DNA from: Aalborgiella sp963841045
GTDB lineage: Bacteria > Pseudomonadota > Gammaproteobacteria > Burkholderiales > Burkholderiaceae_C
Length of the DNA stretch: 64,000 bases
Direction: 5' to 3'
Assembly (NCBI GenBank): GCA_963841045.1
Contig: CAWJBD010000010.1
Span: 1-64,000 of the forward strand
In this document: positions 63,204 through 64,000 of the stretch, one piece after another
Position numbering within the stretch: position 1 is the stretch's first letter
Layout of the letters: the number at the start of each line of letters is the position of its first letter
Translations under genes and position numbers: made by a program
Notes under the pieces: model-generated
Told to the model about the DNA's origin: nothing
Database searches by the model: none
Seen by the model: only the letters and a program-made list of their open reading frames with translations

Positions 63204-64000
63204 ATGTACAAGCTTGATGATTTACAGACTATCTGCATCGCGGGTAATTGGCGTGTGGGTGGCGGTGATACTTATGAAACTTTGTATCCAGCCACCGGAC
63301 AAGTGGTTGCCCGTTTGAATGCAGCCAGCATAGCGGATGTTGAAGAAGCAATAGTTGGTGCGCAGCATGCTTTTGAAAAAACCGATTGGGCTACGCTTAA
63401 ACCTCATGAACGTGCCCGTGTGCTGTACCGCGTTGCTGAGATGATTCGTTCGCGTAGCGAAGAGCTGTCTCAAAAACAACGCTTGGACAACGGCAAACCG
63501 ATATTGGAAACCCGTGCACTCGTGGCCAGTGCAGCCGGAACGTTTCAATATTTTGCTGCTGCTTGCGAGACAATGGAAGATCAATTAACGCCGATGCGTG
63601 GAGATTGCTTGACCATGAGTCTCCATGAACCAATGGGCGTTGTCGCTGCGATCACACCATGGAACTCACCAGTAGCGAGTGAAGCTCAGAAAATGGCCCC
63701 CGCATTGGCTGCGGGCAACGCGGTTATTGTCAAACCTGCTGAGATTACACCTCTACTGGCTTTAGAACTTGCGCGGATTTGTGAAGAAGCGGGTATACCG
63801 CGTGGCATCATCAGTGTTTTGCCTGGAAAAGGCTCCCTCATTGGTGATGCCATCACACGTCATCCGTTGGTTAAGCGTGTGAGCTTTACAGGTGGTACCA
63901 AAACTGGCCGGCACATTGCGCATATTGCAGCGGATAAGGTCATGCCTGTATCGCTGGAGCTGGGTGGAAAATCGCCGACTATGGTGTTTGAAGATGCCGA
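63204..64000 (+). CDS. Aldehyde dehydrogenase (partial, C-terminus outside the window)
   Basis: The open frame from ATG 63204 runs off the right edge after 265 codons. It has ETLYPATGQVVARLNAAS, AITPWNSPVASEAQKMAPAL, NAVIVKPAEITPLLALEL, the NAD-binding VSFTGGTKTGRHIAH and SLELGGKSPTMVFEDA with the catalytic Glu; the catalytic Cys lies beyond the window. It is an NAD(P)-dependent aldehyde oxidation enzyme. It follows the NadX-like gene by 17 bp and probably oxidises the aldehyde made by the ThDP enzyme. Confidence 0.95.
   Translation, partial: MYKLDDLQTICIAGNWRVGGGDTYETLYPATGQVVARLNAASIADVEEAIVGAQHAFEKTDWATLKPHERARVLYRVAEMIRSRSEELSQKQRLDNGKPILETRALVASAAGTFQYFAAACETMEDQLTPMRGDCLTMSLHEPMGVVAAITPWNSPVASEAQKMAPALAAGNAVIVKPAEITPLLALELARICEEAGIPRGIISVLPGKGSLIGDAITRHPLVKRVSFTGGTKTGRHIAHIAADKVMPVSLELGGKSPTMVFEDA

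Noticed and set aside
38312..64000. Integrase, transposase or relaxase gene
   Set aside because: I looked for recombinase and relaxase motifs in the frames and found none; they would have to lie right of the window.

Overview
The window reads as a betaproteobacterial chromosome, most likely Burkholderiales and close to the Comamonadaceae. The grounds are the gene content and order (tolB-pal-cpoB; hfq-hflX-hflK-hflC; a PhaR-type PHA regulator), a CTGT-N8-ACAG LexA box in front of lexA, and a small hairpin-forming intergenic repeat of the kind common in that family. No rRNA or ribosomal protein is present, so the assignment is an inference from families.

Region 1 (1-38.2 kb) is ordinary core genome: partial fdxA, two small membrane proteins, a rhodanese, phaR, a molybdopterin oxidoreductase, rimO, LPS genes (glycosyltransferase, O-antigen ligase, MsbA-type flippase), the Tol-Pal set, tcdA, tRNA-Lys, tatD, an ankyrin protein, rho, trxA, addB-addA, lexA, lgt, hfq, hflX, hflK, hflC, an MBL-fold hydrolase and a MerR regulator. 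Six intergenic copies of the repeat lie here, and a seventh is buried in frame inside addB. Six reading frames in the first 31.5 kb (DUF2202 gene, repeat/membrane gene, molybdopterin oxidoreductase, O-antigen ligase, addA, lexA) are broken by single-base indels, several in homopolymers. I suspect sequence errors more than gene decay, because none occurs in the remaining 32.5 kb.

Region 2 (38.26-41.85 kb) looks like the left end of an integrated element. It opens with a 49-bp remnant of the 3' half of a tRNA-Val(CAC) gene, the usual scar of tRNA-targeted integration. Then come a ParM-like actin ATPase, its small partner, a 21-bp-phased repeat that could be the partition site, about 0.9 kb of AT-rich non-coding DNA with strong hairpins (one part resembling the HEARO/omega-RNA class, from memory only), and a 5'-truncated DUF2384 antitoxin-like gene.

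Region 3 (41.85-64 kb, running off the end) is a catabolic island. Module A (41.85-52.2 kb) holds an IclR regulator, a divergent Bug-type binding protein, a three-subunit molybdenum hydroxylase with CoxG, a DadA-like amine oxidase, a 4-OT tautomerase, an SDR, XdhC and a MocA-type cytidylyltransferase. An FRG-domain gene and about 1 kb of apparently non-coding DNA separate it from module B (54-64 kb): a cupin, an ABC importer of the NitT/TauT class, an SDR, an alpha/beta hydrolase, a second IclR regulator, an SDR lacking the usual Tyr/Lys, a ThDP enzyme, an aspartate dehydrogenase-like enzyme and an aldehyde dehydrogenase cut by the window end. Near-identical palindromes (GTTTCAC-tgg-GTGAAAC and ATGTTTCA-ctaa-TGAAACAT) stand in front of the two modules, which suggests one regulon. 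My inference is uptake, hydroxylation and breakdown of a nitrogen-containing, probably heteroaromatic, compound; the substrate cannot be read from the sequence.
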